This document shows positions 21,668 to 33,699 of a DNA stretch of 64,000 bases, piece after piece. The stretch lies in NCBI RefSeq assembly GCF_958979055.1, contig NC_084892.1:5783501-5847500 (forward strand), given 5' to 3'. A program made the position numbers and the translations under genes. The notes beneath the pieces were generated by a model. It searched no databases, was not told where the DNA came from, and saw nothing but the letters and a program-made list of their open reading frames with translations. The stretch's first letter is position 1. Each line of letters starts with the position of its first letter. This stretch comes from Alnus glutinosa. Lineage: Eukaryota; Streptophyta; Magnoliopsida; Fagales; Betulaceae.

Positions 21668-22599
21668 GGGAAAAGTACACATAACCCCCTCAAACTACCA
21701 TTCAATTGTCAATGTACCCCTTAAACTACCAATTGTGTCAATCTCCCCCCTTAAACTACCAGAAAATGTCAATGTCCCTCCTAAGACCAACAAAAAGACA
21801 AAAATGACCATAATTTTTTTTTAATAAGGCAAAAATGTCCCCATAAATTCAAAAAAATTAAAACTAAAACTAAAAAAATTAAATAAAATAATAAATAAAA
21901 AACGAAAAAAAAATATTTAAAAAAAAGAACAAATTTTTTAATTTTTTTTTTTAAAAAAAGTAAACAAAAAATAACTGATTTTTTTTTAAAAAAAATGAAA
22001 AAAAATAAAAAAGAAAAACCTGTTTTTATTAAATTAAAAAACGAAAAATAACAAATTTTTTTAAAGAAAAAAAACGAAGAAACAAAAAATAACTGAAATT
22101 TATTTTTATTTTTTTTTTTAAAAAACAAATGAAAAAAAAAACAGTTTTTATTAAATTAAAAAACGAAAAAGAACATTTTTTTTAAAGAAAAAAAAAACGA
22201 AAAAACAAAAAATAACTGAAATTTATTTATTTATTTTTAAAAAAATAAAACAAATGAAAAGAAAACCAGTTTTTATTTAATTAAAAAAACGAAAAAGAAC
22301 AATTTTTTTAAAAAAAAAAAAAGGAAAAAAAAACTGAAAATTATTATTTAAAAAAAATAATAAAAAACAGTTTTAATTTATTAATTTTTTTTTTGGAATA
22401 ATTTTTTGTTATTTTATATTTTTTTAATAATTTTTTTTAGTTTTTATTTTATTTTAATAATTTTATGAAGGACATTTTTGTCATTAGGGGGACATTGACA
22501 TTTTCTGGTAGTTTAAGGGGGAATTTTGACACAATTGGTAGTTTGGGGGGTACATTGACAATGATGTGGTAGTTTGAGGGGGTTATGTGTACTTTTCCC
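21668..22599. mobile_element. MULE-like element family B, copy M2
   Basis: This is nearly the same sequence as M1, from GGGAAAAGTACAC to GTGTACTTTTCCC. Its left flank is TTAAAAAAT (21659-21667). The right flank does not match, but the reverse complement of the left flank of M3 (ATTTTTTAA, 30876-30884) does. Confidence 0.85.
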
Positions 22600-23205
22600 T
22601 TTTTTTAATAAGGCAAAAATGTCCTTATAAATTCAAAAAAATTAAAACTAAAACTAAAAAAATTAAATAAAATAATAAATAAAAAACGAAAAAAAAAATA
22701 TTTAAAAAAAAAGAACAAATTTTTTAATTTTTTTTTTTAAAAAAAGTAAACAAAAAATAACTGATTTTTTTTTAAAAAAAATGAAAAAAATAAAAAAGAA
22801 AAACCTGTTTTTATTAAATTAAAAAACGAAAAATAACAAATTTTTTTAAAGAAAAAAAACGAAGAAACAAAAAATAACTGAAATTTATTTTTATTTTTTT
22901 AAAAAAAAAACAAATGAAAAAAAAAACAGTTTTTATTAAATTAAAAAACGAAAAAGAACATTTTTTTTAAAGAAAAAAAAACGAAAAAACAAAAAATAAC
23001 TGAAATTTATTTATTTATTTTTAAAAAAATAAAACAAATGAAAAGAAAACCAGTTTTTATTTAATTAAAAAAACGAAAAAGAACAATTTTTTTTTTAAAA
23101 AAAAAAAGGAAAAAAAAACTGAAAATTATTATTTAAAAAAATAATAAAAAACAGTTTTAATTTATTAATTTTTTTTTTGGAATAATTTTTTTGTTATTTT
23201 ATTAT
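22600..23205. repeat. partial MULE-like copy abutting M2
   Basis: It begins in the middle of the family B sequence (TTTTTTTAATAAGGC) and repeats the A/T-block core, stopping before the right arm. Neither terminus is present, so this is a rearranged remnant and not an insertion of its own. Confidence 0.75.
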
Positions 23206-23439
23206 TATTTAAGTGAACACATGTATCTATTAGTTTGTTTATTTTAAAAGATTAAAACGAAAAAAAAAAAGAAAAAAGAGTGCAACTTTTAGATTTGAGA
23301 AGAAAGGCCTTTATTGTTGCCACTAGCTAATCGCGCCTAAAACTTAAAAGAGTAGACAAAAATTAATGTTCATATTCTTGTTATGCAATATGAATTTCAA
23401 ACTGGTACAATTCTTTATTGTTAAAAGAAAAAAGTTCAA
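23206..23439. other. AT-rich spacer
   Basis: No gene is recognised. It ends with AAAGTTCAA, which is repeated after the poly-A tail at 24405-24413. Confidence 0.5.
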
Positions 23440-24404
23440 TTATTTCTCCACAACTGCTGTACTTTCCAATAAGGCATAGAGAGAACGTCCTGAGGGTTCT
23501 AGAGAGAGAAAAAAGTTTAATATTTTCGTTTGTGAGGGGAGGCCTTACACCTTCCTCTCCTGGTGTTGTTTTTGTTTTTTTTGTCCTCTCGGCCTTTTGG
23601 GCTAAGGTTTTTGTTCCCCCTAGCTAATTTTTAGTGGTGGTTGTCTTCTCCAAACCTTTAGGATTTGTGGAGTTTTGGTCCTTCCGGTGTTTGTATCGGT
23701 GAAGGTTTGTTGTTCTATTTATTTTTCTTGGGCAAGCAGGTGATTTTAGGTATTGGTTTGTGGAGAAAGGAGGGTGTTGGAAGATTTCTGGTAGAGACGT
23801 TGTTCAAAGCTAAATCTTGCAAACTCGGCTAGTTTTTCTTCTACATGAATCCTCCTGTAGTGGTTTTTGGCCCTCTCCGGTCACGATGGATGCCTAATGA
23901 AACTGTGTGGTGCGTTCCTGTTTGGTACGTGACCTACACGCGTTGGGGGTTTCTCTTTCTACTCTTGCGCATGTGAGTCACAGCTTGCTTTTCCGACTTC
24001 GGAAGGTGTCGATCTAGGATCTGGAAGGTTGGCTGTCATTGGGACAGCTCCCGGAGAAGGCACGTGCTCTACATGTGCCGGTTCTGGTGGGGTTTTTTTT
24101 TTTCGGAGCCTGTATTTCTGAGTTTTCTATTTGTTTGTTGTTTGTATATTTTTATCTTGATTCACAGTCTATCGATTTGTAGCTGCTTTAAGCTAGGTTT
24201 TCCTAGCTTTCTGGGTAGAGAATCTTTTTCTCTAGTCACTCCTATGGTCTTCGGGCATTGTTGTTATTTGCCAATAGGCGTTTGTAGTAACCTTCGTTGC
24301 TTTGTTCTTGTATCCAATGTTCTGGGGTAACCCGTTGGGGTCTATTTTTCTAGTAATGAAGAAGGTTATTGTGTTAAAAAAAAAAAAAGAAAAAAAAAAA
24401 AAAG
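23440..24404 (+). mobile_element. poly-A-tailed retroposon without coding capacity (LINE/SINE-like)
   Basis: A segment of about 965 bp ends in an A-rich tail (24376-24404) and is flanked by AAAGTTCAA at 23431-23439 and 24405-24413. The body is T/G-rich, with CTCTCGGCC- and CTTCCGGTG-type stretches and no reverse transcriptase motifs. It resembles untranslated regions of plant LINEs, but I cannot name a family. Confidence 0.45.
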
Positions 24405-24413
24405 AAAGTTCAA

Positions 24414-24643
24414 GTTCAAACTTCAAACCTTCACATTTTAGGATACGAGAGAAAACAACAGAACCAACCAATTTGACTTCCGATTCATTTTTGTTTCATC
24501 GATCCTATTTAATTCGGGATTTCGGGTGAATAAATGTGGTTTGGTCGCTCATATTAAATTTGCATGCAAATTTATTTAATTTAATTTGCTCACAACTCTA
24601 GTTATATATTTTGGATAAATTGACTCAATCAGTTATAGATTAA

Positions 24644-24728
<85 letters not shown>

Positions 24729-25662
24729 CATTTAATGGAGTACTAAGTTGAAAATATATGTGTATTGTATCATATTCATTAAGAAAAAAAAGGTCGTATC
24801 ATGCATGGCAAGAGGGAATGACCCAAAGAGAAGCTTGAATACTTCGTTTAATTTTGAAACTAAAAGAAGGCTTTTTTTTTTTTTTAGAAAAATATCCCCC
24901 CGTAGCACAGCCATGGTTATGAAATTTTCAATGTAACCACTACGTTAATTATTTTTGTCTTCTCTAACAGAAATTATTAAAAAGGCCTAAATGCCTCCAC
25001 TTTCCTAAAAACCCACCTCCAAACCAATTGGAGTGGTTGAGCTACTCCCTTCTGATCGGAATGTGGGTTGTTCGGCCCTCCCCAATTTTTTTTTTTTAAA
25101 AAAATTAATTCATTTTGAGAATTCAATTCGTGTATATGAAGTAATTTGGAAAAGTTTGTATTGAAATACAAAAATAGATAACGTATGAGTTACATTGAGA
25201 ATTTCGAAAACGTTGAGATACATTGTCAAGTTTTAAACATTGGGGTCAAAAATGAAAAAGTGGTAAAATTTTGAGGGGGTAAATGTTACTCTACAGACTA
25301 GTGAGAGTCTGAGACCCATCCAGTGATCCACAAACATACTTATTATATTTTTATACAATAATGTCAAGTATATATAATATATTATATATGCACATTCTTT
25401 ATACTCGATGGATCCATTTTCTTTCTCGGGGTACAGATCGACTAATAGAAAGTTTTATTGGGGGTAAAATAAGAGGCTACAATTAATTGCAGATCTTCTG
25501 TCACATGCATATATATATATATATATTTGAAGATATTATACAATTAATTAAAATACGTATGTAAATTCGTATACATTCGTTATTGTAAGTTACACCAAGC
25601 TAGAGTTCTCTCCAGTGAGACACGTAGGTACGGTACTTTCCATGCAATTCCTGACGCGCGAC
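24414..25662. other. intergenic region with a large AT microsatellite
   Basis: An uninterrupted (AT)n run lies at about 24646-24726 and a smaller one near 25508-25526. No credible gene is seen. The gene at 25663 is transcribed towards this region. Confidence 0.6.
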
Positions 25663-26670
25663 TCAAGGAACATCTAGACGAACGTCACGAACCAACGCAA
25701 GATGACGCTGATCATCGTGATTCACGGAGGCGGCCTGCCCATGGACGACATTACGCCAAATGAAATTCTTGACGACAATAATCACGAAGATTAATAACGC
25801 CGCAAAAGCCCCAATATAATTATAAGGGCGCCTATTGATCAGCAACTCCAAGGCGAAGTGCATAGTCAACGTCGTCGTGACTTCAAACATGAAGTAGTGG
25901 TGGCCGGGCCTGAGTAAATTGATTATAGAGAGGGCATCAACTGTGATAAGAGCACTCGTTACTACACCTGCAACTTCAGAAAATCTTATGCAGCAGTCAT
26001 GATCATAAGGTGCCATCGCCGGGATTATTATCTGGCTGTTGTGCCTTATTTTCAGAAGCAGTAAACAAGATCCAAACATGACTAGAAAATCTCCAACGGA
26101 CTTTATCAGAAAATAGTGCCTGTATCTCTCGCACGCAGCATCACAGAAACCAAAGAATAAGAGAGACACCAGTGCAATTGTGTGGATTATTACCGCCGTG
26201 CAAAAGAAGGCCACACGCGCCACACGCCCACGCGCTCCAATGGTTAATGTGTAATACTGAGTTGTGGAGAACGCGTGCAACGCGCAAAGGAAACTTACAG
26301 AGCCCACAATGAACCAGAAGCGTCGAACTGGGGTCACCCGGGGATGAACATTCCGATCGACTTGTTCATCGGGGGCTTGCTGGCCGCCCCAAAGATTCCT
26401 CCACGAAAGATGTACTGCTTCCCAAAACGTGGTTATTGGCACATTAGGGGGAACCTGCAGATACAGTACCTGACTTGCCAACACATCGCGCCGGATATTC
26501 CACGGTGGATGATGGCCATCTCCTGGCTCGGGAGGCACATTCATAGGCCGAGCTGGTAACTGATCAGGGTTCATGAGAGACAAACAGGCCAGGGGTTTGA
26601 ATTGGCTATTTGAAGAGTAATGAATCAGAGAATGTAATGCAAAAGGTTGGGGATTTGGCTGGGCGGCCAT
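25663..26670 (-). CDS. plant multi-pass membrane protein of unknown function
   Basis: The intronless ORF encodes 335 aa. The N-terminal half (about residues 1-110) is soluble, Pro-rich and without a signal peptide. The C-terminal part has about six hydrophobic segments: FWFIVGSVSFLCALHAF (about 117), VAFFCTAVIIHTIALVSLLF (about 150), FLVMFGSCLLLLKI (about 193), VVTSALITVDALSIINLL (about 235), LTMHFALELLI (about 263) and AALLIFVIIVVKNFIW (about 285). I do not recognise the family. The block VDALSIINLLRPGHHYFM recurs in fragments at 33.9, 38.7 and 45.3 kb, so it belongs to a locally duplicated family. It lies inside the inferred inversion and would have been on the plus strand before it, like the fragments. 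Confidence 0.7.
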   Translation of the reverse strand: MAAQPNPQPFALHSLIHYSSNSQFKPLACLSLMNPDQLPARPMNVPPEPGDGHHPPWNIRRDVLASQVLYLQVPPNVPITTFWEAVHLSWRNLWGGQQAPDEQVDRNVHPRVTPVRRFWFIVGSVSFLCALHAFSTTQYYTLTIGARGRVARVAFFCTAVIIHTIALVSLLFFGFCDAACERYRHYFLIKSVGDFLVMFGSCLLLLKIRHNSQIIIPAMAPYDHDCCIRFSEVAGVVTSALITVDALSIINLLRPGHHYFMFEVTTTLTMHFALELLINRRPYNYIGAFAALLIFVIIVVKNFIWRNVVHGQAASVNHDDQRHLALVRDVRLDVP

Positions 26671-27529
26671 GGGTAGAGAAGCCAGAATTTTTATAAGGGT
26701 TTTTCAAGGCATTTGTTCCACAGATCGAGAGCAAGAAAAGGAAAGCATAAAAATAAGAAGAAGAATGTAAGATAGGAAAAGCATAAAGTATGATGTAAAG
26801 GGGGAGACAGGAATTTTATTTTTATTTTGTTTTATTTAAGTCTTATTAGTTAATTAGATTATTAATATTTAGTTTATGTTTTGTTCACTTTTCAAGAGTC
26901 AACTTATTTTTTGTAATTTAATAAATAAGTGTACGCAGGAGCTGCATGAACTAGCTAGGTAAGCCATTAGTCCCCCCTAAATTTTATGCTTTTTATGTAA
27001 TATTCTCTCCAAAATTAACAAATGTCCCCCCAAAATTTTAAAATTACATCTAAATTTTATGCTTTTTTCAGTTATGTCCCCCACTTCAATGTATAGTTCA
27101 TCCCAGAGTGTACGTTGTTCTAAATTATTTTGAGTAACTCAATAAAGATGTCGCCCTAAATTGGTTTTGGTAATTCGATATTTGAGTATTGCCCCTAGAT
27201 TAGGGTTTAAAGTCTATTTAAGTGTGATCATTTGTATTCGGATGGAGGAAACTTGATGGAATAAAAAGAAAATAAAGAATTGGTTCTTCTCTTTTTCCTT
27301 CTCTCTCCCTCCTCCTCCTCCTCCCTCTCTTTCCTGGTTTCTTCTTCTTTCTATCTCCCCCGGAATTCCGAGTAGTGTTAGGAACCATTTTTTTATCCTC
27401 TCAAAATTGATTCGGCTTTTAAAATCAACATTAGCTTTGAAATCGACCACTATTAGATTTTGATCCAATGGTGATTTTAAAAGTCACATAAACTAAGAAT
27501 AAAAAGATGGAAAATGCTAAAGGTACTTA
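26671..27529. other. upstream region of the membrane protein gene
   Basis: No ORF of note is present. A GA/CT-rich stretch at 27297-27360 (CCTCCTCCTCCTCC) and weak palindromic TTTTAAAATCA blocks near 27415 and 27470 resemble the hairpin repeat around 47385 and 53510. Confidence 0.45.
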
Positions 27530-28140
27530 CAATCTTTTACAAAGACAATTTTACAAACTGACGTGGCATGTGAGGTAGATTTTATTAATTTATTTTCATT
27601 ATTTTTGAAAAAAGAAAAAAAAAAACCCACATCTGTTTCTCCCCCTTTCCCCCTCTCCGGCACTCTCTCTCTCTCCCCCCTCTCCCTGGCACTCTCTCTC
27701 ACCCCCCTCTCACCGATCGGCCGGAAACCCACGCTCGGCCGACGTGGGTTTGAGAAATCCGGCCGGATCTCAGATTTGGCTATGCGTGGGTCTCGGCCAG
27801 ATCTGAGATCCGACCGGATACCCACGCTCGGCCGATTGTTATGAACCTTAAGATTTCCGACCAAGTGCCCATAACACCGAAACCCAATACGTGTCGTTTC
27901 AATCTCACTGGATATCGTATCGACCATGATGGAAACTGCCGACAGCGCCTCCGTCCCGGTGGTCTTCTTCGACGGGGTGGCCAGAGATCCGGCCGAATCT
28001 CTGGGTTTCCGGCCATCTCTCTCAGTCGCCGGTGGTCGGGTTCCCTTTTGTACAAATAAGCCAAGCCATGTCAGTTTGTAAATATAAGTCATGTCACATT
28101 CCACGTCAGTTTGTAAATTTTTTTGTAAGCTTCCCTTTGC
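27530..28140. mobile_element. probable non-autonomous TIR transposon with GC-rich core
   Basis: The left end contains TTTACAAACTGACGTGGCAT and the right end contains its approximate complement, CCACGTCAGTTTGTAAA, near 28095-28117. The core has inverted and repeated CCCACGCTCGGCCGA and GGCCGGATCTCAGAT units (27720-27840). Exact ends and target duplication were not resolved. ORFs in this stretch are repeat-derived. Confidence 0.5.
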
Positions 28141-28527
28141 ACATGTAGCAGCTCTCTAAAAGGATAATGAAAAAAAAAAAAAAATTGGTTCCAAGCATTA
28201 CTAATCTCTCTCCCCAAGCTTCCGTCTCCTCTCTTTTACCTTCTGTATTCTTATTCTTTCCCCGCTTCTTAGCTTCTTGTTCTGTGATGGATTAGTGTAA
28301 ACCACTGTCAAGTAAAGTATCACTTTCTGAAATTTATGTAACACATTACACTTTTTTACGTAGACATTTTAATAGCATATATAATTTGTTGGGCATAGAT
28401 CTATTTTTTGGATTATAGCTAGGTTGATTATTGCAATGTGAGTGAATGGATACTGGATAGAGTATCTATAATTTGTCTTTAACCTTTATATATATAATCC
28501 AAAAATATAATTTAAACTAGTAAAAAC
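28141..28527. other. spacer left of the Copia 5' LTR
   Basis: No gene is seen. It ends in AAAAC (28523-28527), the reverse complement of the GTTTT flanking the other Copia half. Confidence 0.5.
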
Positions 28528-29057
28528 TGTAAGATATTATTCCCTTATGTGGCCTTTATATCACATTTACGGTGTTTGTTATGTTTATTATTTTTTAATA
28601 AACATATACGGTATTATGACTATTTCTATTAATTTAGATTACCGTAAATATGGAATCGGTATTATGGTTATTTCTATTAATTTAGATTACCGTAAATATG
28701 GGATCGGTATTGTGGTTATTTCTATTAATTTAGATTACCGTAAATATGGAATCGGTTAATTGATTTTAAAAATCAATTAACAATATTGTTTCCTTGATGG
28801 AAAGAAACAATACGGTATTTACCATTTGAGGGTCCCTAACCTAGCCTATAAATAGAGTGCCTGTGTACACCATCAATGCAGCCATCAAGCAATAGGCATA
28901 GGTTAGAAGACCCCTCAAATAATCCTTTTTTTTTTTTGTTCTTCAGATGGATCGTGGAAACGCTTGAGCAAATATGATTAGAGGTAAGCCCGAATCCTGT
29001 CTTATTCTTTTTCCGCTGCGCATGTTAGTTTAAGTAATATGTTGAATATTTCTAACA
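28528..29057 (+). repeat. 5' LTR of the split Copia element
   Basis: It runs from TGTAAGATATTATTCCC to ATTTCTAACA, 530 bp. A TATA-like CCTATAAATAGAG (about 28845) fits the promoter. A 51-bp unit (GGTTATTTCTATTAATTTAG and on) is present three times at about 28615-28755, against once in the partner LTR. Confidence 0.9.
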
Positions 29058-29059
29058 TG

Positions 29060-29072
29060 TGGTATCAAAGTC
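29060..29072 (+). other. Copia primer-binding site
   Basis: TGGTATCAAAGTC follows the LTR end by two bases. It matches the plant initiator tRNA-Met site (TGGTATCAGAGC) apart from one base. Confidence 0.8.
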
Positions 29073-30884
29073 AACTTCTATGCTATTTTGCTTAGCAATA
29101 AATTTTTGTTGAATCCATAATTTCTGTGAACATAGTCTGTTTTTTATTGTTCAAGTTCGGTTGTTAAATCATAGTTTTGTGAACATATTTTTGTTCAATC
29201 CAGTAGATATTTTGTGAATACAATTAAATTTGTTGTTCACATACGTTTGAAAACTCATAAATTTGATATGGCAATTTTTTATTATTATTATTATCACTAT
29301 TATGTGAATTGTGATGTACTGCCTATTTTTGAGTTGCTGTAATCTTGATATGGGTATTTTCATAAAGGGGTGGCAGCTAGGGTTCCAATTTTTAGGGTTT
29401 TCAACCCATCTGGAACATTAAGGGTCGGGTTGGTTGGTGACCGGGTAGGGTTTCGACCCATTAAGGTTTCTAGATTGGATATATTTTCGGGTAGGGTTTT
29501 TTAAAACCCATGCAGTTTTGGGCCATTTAAGTGGGCTGACCCAATTTGGGCCAGCACTATACATAGACCCAGAGGCCCGACCCGATTAAGTGGGTTGACC
29601 TAATTGCCCAATACAGTAGCCCATTTGGAGTCTTGTGACCCAAAAGCCCAACCCAATATAGTAGCCCATTACAGTAGCTTTTAAATAAAATTAAAAATGG
29701 TAGGCTCATGTGGGGTTTAGAACTTGGGTTGACCAAGTGTAAAGGACTAAGGCCATTTACTAAACCATTGAGCCATGTATTTTATTATGTCCTCATGTTG
29801 CAATTTTTATTTTTCTTATGATTTGCATTGATCTGTATTAAAATTATTGTTTCTTTAATACATAAATTGAGGAATATTTTTTAATTGTTAAATTTATATT
29901 GTTTAAATATAAATTGCTTGATGCCTAGACCTAAGAATAATTAACAATACCATATACGCTGGTGTGTTTACAGTAATATCCAAGAATGCAATGTCTAGAA
30001 AAGTTCTGGCTAGGAAAGTCTTGGGATTTAAGTGTGTCCAAGTGACCCCCTCACTTTCCTGGGAACTCACCTGGTTGCACCTTGGAAAATACTGTTTACC
30101 CCATTTATGTATTGGTTTGTTATATTCCTAGGGCTGTTAAGGGGGCATCTATAAAGTTGTTAGATGTTAATGAAGTCGCAATTATTATGATAATTTTGGG
30201 AGAACCAAAGCACCCAAATTTTTGAATAATAATTGCATCAAAATTACACACACGTAATTATCATAATAATTATGGGAGAGCCAAAGCATCCAATTTTTGT
30301 ATAAGAATTACATCAGGATCACACGCATGAACCTCATAAAGATTTATTAGATGTTCATGAATTACAACGTGATTATTATGATTTTGGGAGAGCCAAAGCA
30401 TCCTAATTTTGTAATAATTGCATAAGGATCGTACACATGAACTTCATATAGAAAAATTAACATCGTATTGTAATTAATTCATAAATTTAATTATCTATCC
30501 CCAAAGGGAAGTTTTTATTTTTTGTGACTTAATTAGAATGAGATAACAAATTTAGTATTAAAAGTAAAATTTCTCTCGGTTGCCAAAAGGTACGAAGAAT
30601 TTTATTTATTACTATTTAAATTTATTAGTCTTATTAATAAAGAGTAAATTTCATGCGTGATGCAACCTTTGCCCAAAGGTAGGTTGAAATTTACTATTTA
30701 AATTGGCATTGGCTAATTTAAAATAAAGTTGACATCGTCTTGTAGTTAATTCATAAATTTAATTACTTATCCCCAAAGGGAAGTTTTTATTTTTTTTGAC
30801 TTAATTAGAATAAGATAACAAATTTAGTATTAAAAGTAAAATTTCTTTCGGTTGCCCAAAGGTACGAAGAATTTTATTTTTTAA
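29073..30884 (+). mobile_element. 5' leader of the split Copia element
   Basis: A non-coding leader with three internal features. About 29380-29680 is rich in CCCGACCC/GGGTCGGG-type motifs. Three units of about 100 bp share GGGAGARCCAAAGCAYCC (about 30155-30440). A larger tandem repeat contains CCCCAAAGGGAAGTTTTTAT (30449 and 30727). The second copy of the larger repeat is cut at 30884 by M3; its missing end is at 21667, reverse-complemented. Confidence 0.75.
29690..29775 (-). mobile_element. possible tRNA-derived SINE remnant
   Basis: The minus strand reads TGGCTCAATGGTTTAGT (A-box-like) and about 40 bp later AAGTTCTAAACCCC (B-box-like). No poly-A tail or target duplication could be fixed, so this is weak. 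Confidence 0.25.
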
Positions 30885-31859
30885 GGGAAAAGTACACATA
30901 ACCCCCTCAAACTACCACATCATTGTTAATGTACCCCCCAAACTACCAATTGTGTCAAAATCCCCCCTTAAACTACCAGAAAATGTCAATGTCCCCCTAA
31001 TGACAAAAATGCCCTTCATAAAATTATTAAAATAAAATAAAAACTAAAAAAAATTATTAAAAAAATATAAAATAACAAAAAATTATTCCAAAAAAAAATT
31101 AATAAATTAAAACTGTTTTTTATTATTTTTTTTAAATAATAATTTTCAGTTTTTTTTTTTCCTTTTTTTTTTTTTTTTAAAAAAAAAAATTGTTCTTTTT
31201 CGTTTTTTTAATTAAATAAAAACTGGTTTTCTTTTTATTTGTTTTATTTTTTAAAAAATAAATAAATAAATTTCAGTTATTTTTTGTTTTTTCGTTTTTT
31301 TTTCTTTAAAAAAAATGTTCTTTTTCGTTTTTTAATTTAATAAAAACTGTTTTTTTTTTCATTTGTTTTTTTTAAAAAAAAATAAAAATAAATTTCAGTT
31401 ATTTTTTGTTTCTTCGTTTTTTTTCTTTAAAAAAATTTGTTATTTTTCGTTTTTTAATTTAATAAAAACAGGTTTTTCTTTTTTCTTTTTTTCATTTTTT
31501 TTAAAAAAAAATCAGTTATTTTTTGTTTACTTTTTTTTAAAAAAAAATTAAAAAATTTGTTCTTTTTTTTAAAATATTTTTTTTTTCGTTTTTTATTTAT
31601 TATTTTATTTAATTTTTTTAGTTTTAGTTTTAATTTTTTTGAATTTATGAGGACATTTTTGCCTTATTAAAAAAAAATTATTGTCATTTTTGTCTTTTTG
31701 TTGGTCTTAGGAGGGACATTGACATTTTCTGGTAGTTTAATGGGGGAGATTGACACAATTGGTAGTTTAAGGGGTACATTGACAATTTTTTTTTTTTTTT
31801 GAAGGGAGGGTACATTGACAATTGAATGATAGTTTGAGGGGGTTATGTGTACTTTTCCC
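30885..31859. mobile_element. MULE-like element family B, copy M3 (inverted relative to M2)
   Basis: It has the same termini as M1 and M2, but the arm with the CACATCATTG variant is on the left here and on the right in M2. The right arm holds a short T-run with a partial repeat of the arm (31783-31822). The left flank is ATTTTTTAA; the right flank does not match it. Confidence 0.8.
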
Positions 31860-32400
31860 CAAAAAAATAGAGCAGGCAAATATTTATGCATTATAATATT
31901 TAAATTACCACTTTTACATTAAAATAATCATGATATACCTAGATTTGGAAAGTCTTTCACTCACACGCACACATATATTTTCCGTTTTGATCATATCATC
32001 TTTTTATTTATTCTTGCATATTTACCTTATAATTTTACTGTTAAAGCTAGCGTGGAGAAATATGTATTCGCATAACTTTTATGTATTTGCATCCATGTAG
32101 TTATTACGGTTATTATCCGCTATCTGCTATCCGCATATGAGGTAATGACCGTTTTGAAATACTATCTAAATTTATATTCAATATTAAATAATGTAGTTAT
32201 TACTATATGCAAGCTTAAATAAATTAAAATTTCATTATCTTATATAGTAATGGAGATTTGGATTACCCAAAGAAAAGAAAAGAAAAGAAAAAAATGTAAA
32301 TATAGTGAGATATGACTTTGAGATGATAGTGAAAAAAATATAACATAATTTAAAGGTCATAAACTTACCAAATTCAAAATAACGTCGTTTTAGTGAATTT

Positions 32401-32455
<55 letters not shown>

Positions 32456-33699
32456 AGGGTAATGCGTACGCGATCATTAACCGCATCTGCATACCCTAAA
32501 ACCGTTATCTGTATACCCAGATAGTGGATAACGATTGAATGCATGTAGATAGCGGATGCGAATGGTTATTATTCGCTCACATTTTCATCCCTATATAGTG
32601 AAACTGTAACTTCTATTAGATCCTCTAATCCGTTAGAAATCTTTCAGCCAGCTCTGTTTATGTACCATGCATAAATAACCATCATTCTATATATGTAAAC
32701 ATTTATTCTCTCTCTCCTCAGACGTGACTTGTGAGTTTGGAATGGAATAAAGTCGTGATCAAGTTATCATAATTGTAGACAAGCTTAATTAGGATGTCGT
32801 ATTTCTTTTTCTTTTTCTTTTTCATATCAAGCTGAAGTTAGCTAGTAACGTAATTGCTCCTAAGCATTTTGATATATTTTTTTTTTTCCTTAATCTTCAT
32901 TCTTTGCCTACTCTTCAATTTTTTTTGGATAGCCTTGAAAATTTACTTGGAACCAGGTATCAGTACGTAGAAATGGGATTTAGTTGACGCCTACATACGT
33001 ATGCACGTATGTATTTCTTTGCCTACATTCCTGTTTTTCCTAAATTATAGAAGATTAAAGCTATTTAGTAGTCTTTTTTACGACAATCAGAATGATATGA
33101 TAATGAAAATCAATAACTTGATCAACAAAGATTTGTAAAAAAAAATTAGAGCTGGTACTACTGCAATTTTTTTGGACCAAATTAAAGTACGCCTTTATAA
33201 CGACTACTATATAAACAATTTCTTTTGAGGAAATGTATATTGAAGATTGATCAAGAAATTGTTTTGGCCGGGTACATGCAGCGTTGTAGAGCTTTCAATC
33301 AGGCCTAGCTAGAGAAAGAAAGCAAGAGCATTTTAAGAACTGTCCTGTGTGGAAATTTGTGATGAAATATAAAATAGGAGAAAAATAGCGGAAGTAATAG
33401 AGAAAATGGAGACAATAATTTTGGGTGATACAGCTTTAGAAGCCTAACTACTTTCACCGCGGCTAGAAATCCTGGCAATTAAGCTATATTTTGCTCTTAT
33501 TCAACGTGATAATTAAATTCTAATCAAACTTAAAATGTTAAATATTCTAATACGAAAAAATCTATCAACTTCATCGATCTTACAAAAACCATATATTCTA
33601 ACGTCCCCTCAAACTCAAGTTGAATGAAAGAAAAACAATTGAAAACCTTTTTTTTTTTTTTTGTCAATTAAAGCATGCTGGTTTTTTTGGTTCTTTCTT
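31860..33699. other. intergenic region, simple repeats and paralogous flank
   Basis: A (CT)n tract at 32403-32438 runs into (AT)n to 32455. The stretch from about 32735 (GTGATCAAGTTATCATAATTG) is paralogous to about 43970-44030, so the duplicated block begins before the gene fragment. No credible gene is seen. Confidence 0.55.

Noticed and set aside
21781..22128. 115-codon Phe/Lys-rich ORF, and similar ones at 16793 and 31363
   Set aside because: They lie in the A/T-block core of the MULE-like elements or in homopolymer runs; composition alone explains them.
27517..28104. 195-codon Arg-rich ORF
   Set aside because: It overlaps inverted GC-rich repeats of a TIR element and has competing ORFs on both strands.
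30876..31868. M3 as a simple MULE insertion with its own local target duplication
   Set aside because: Its two flanks (ATTTTTTAA and CAAAAAAAT) do not match; the left one matches M2 in reverse complement.
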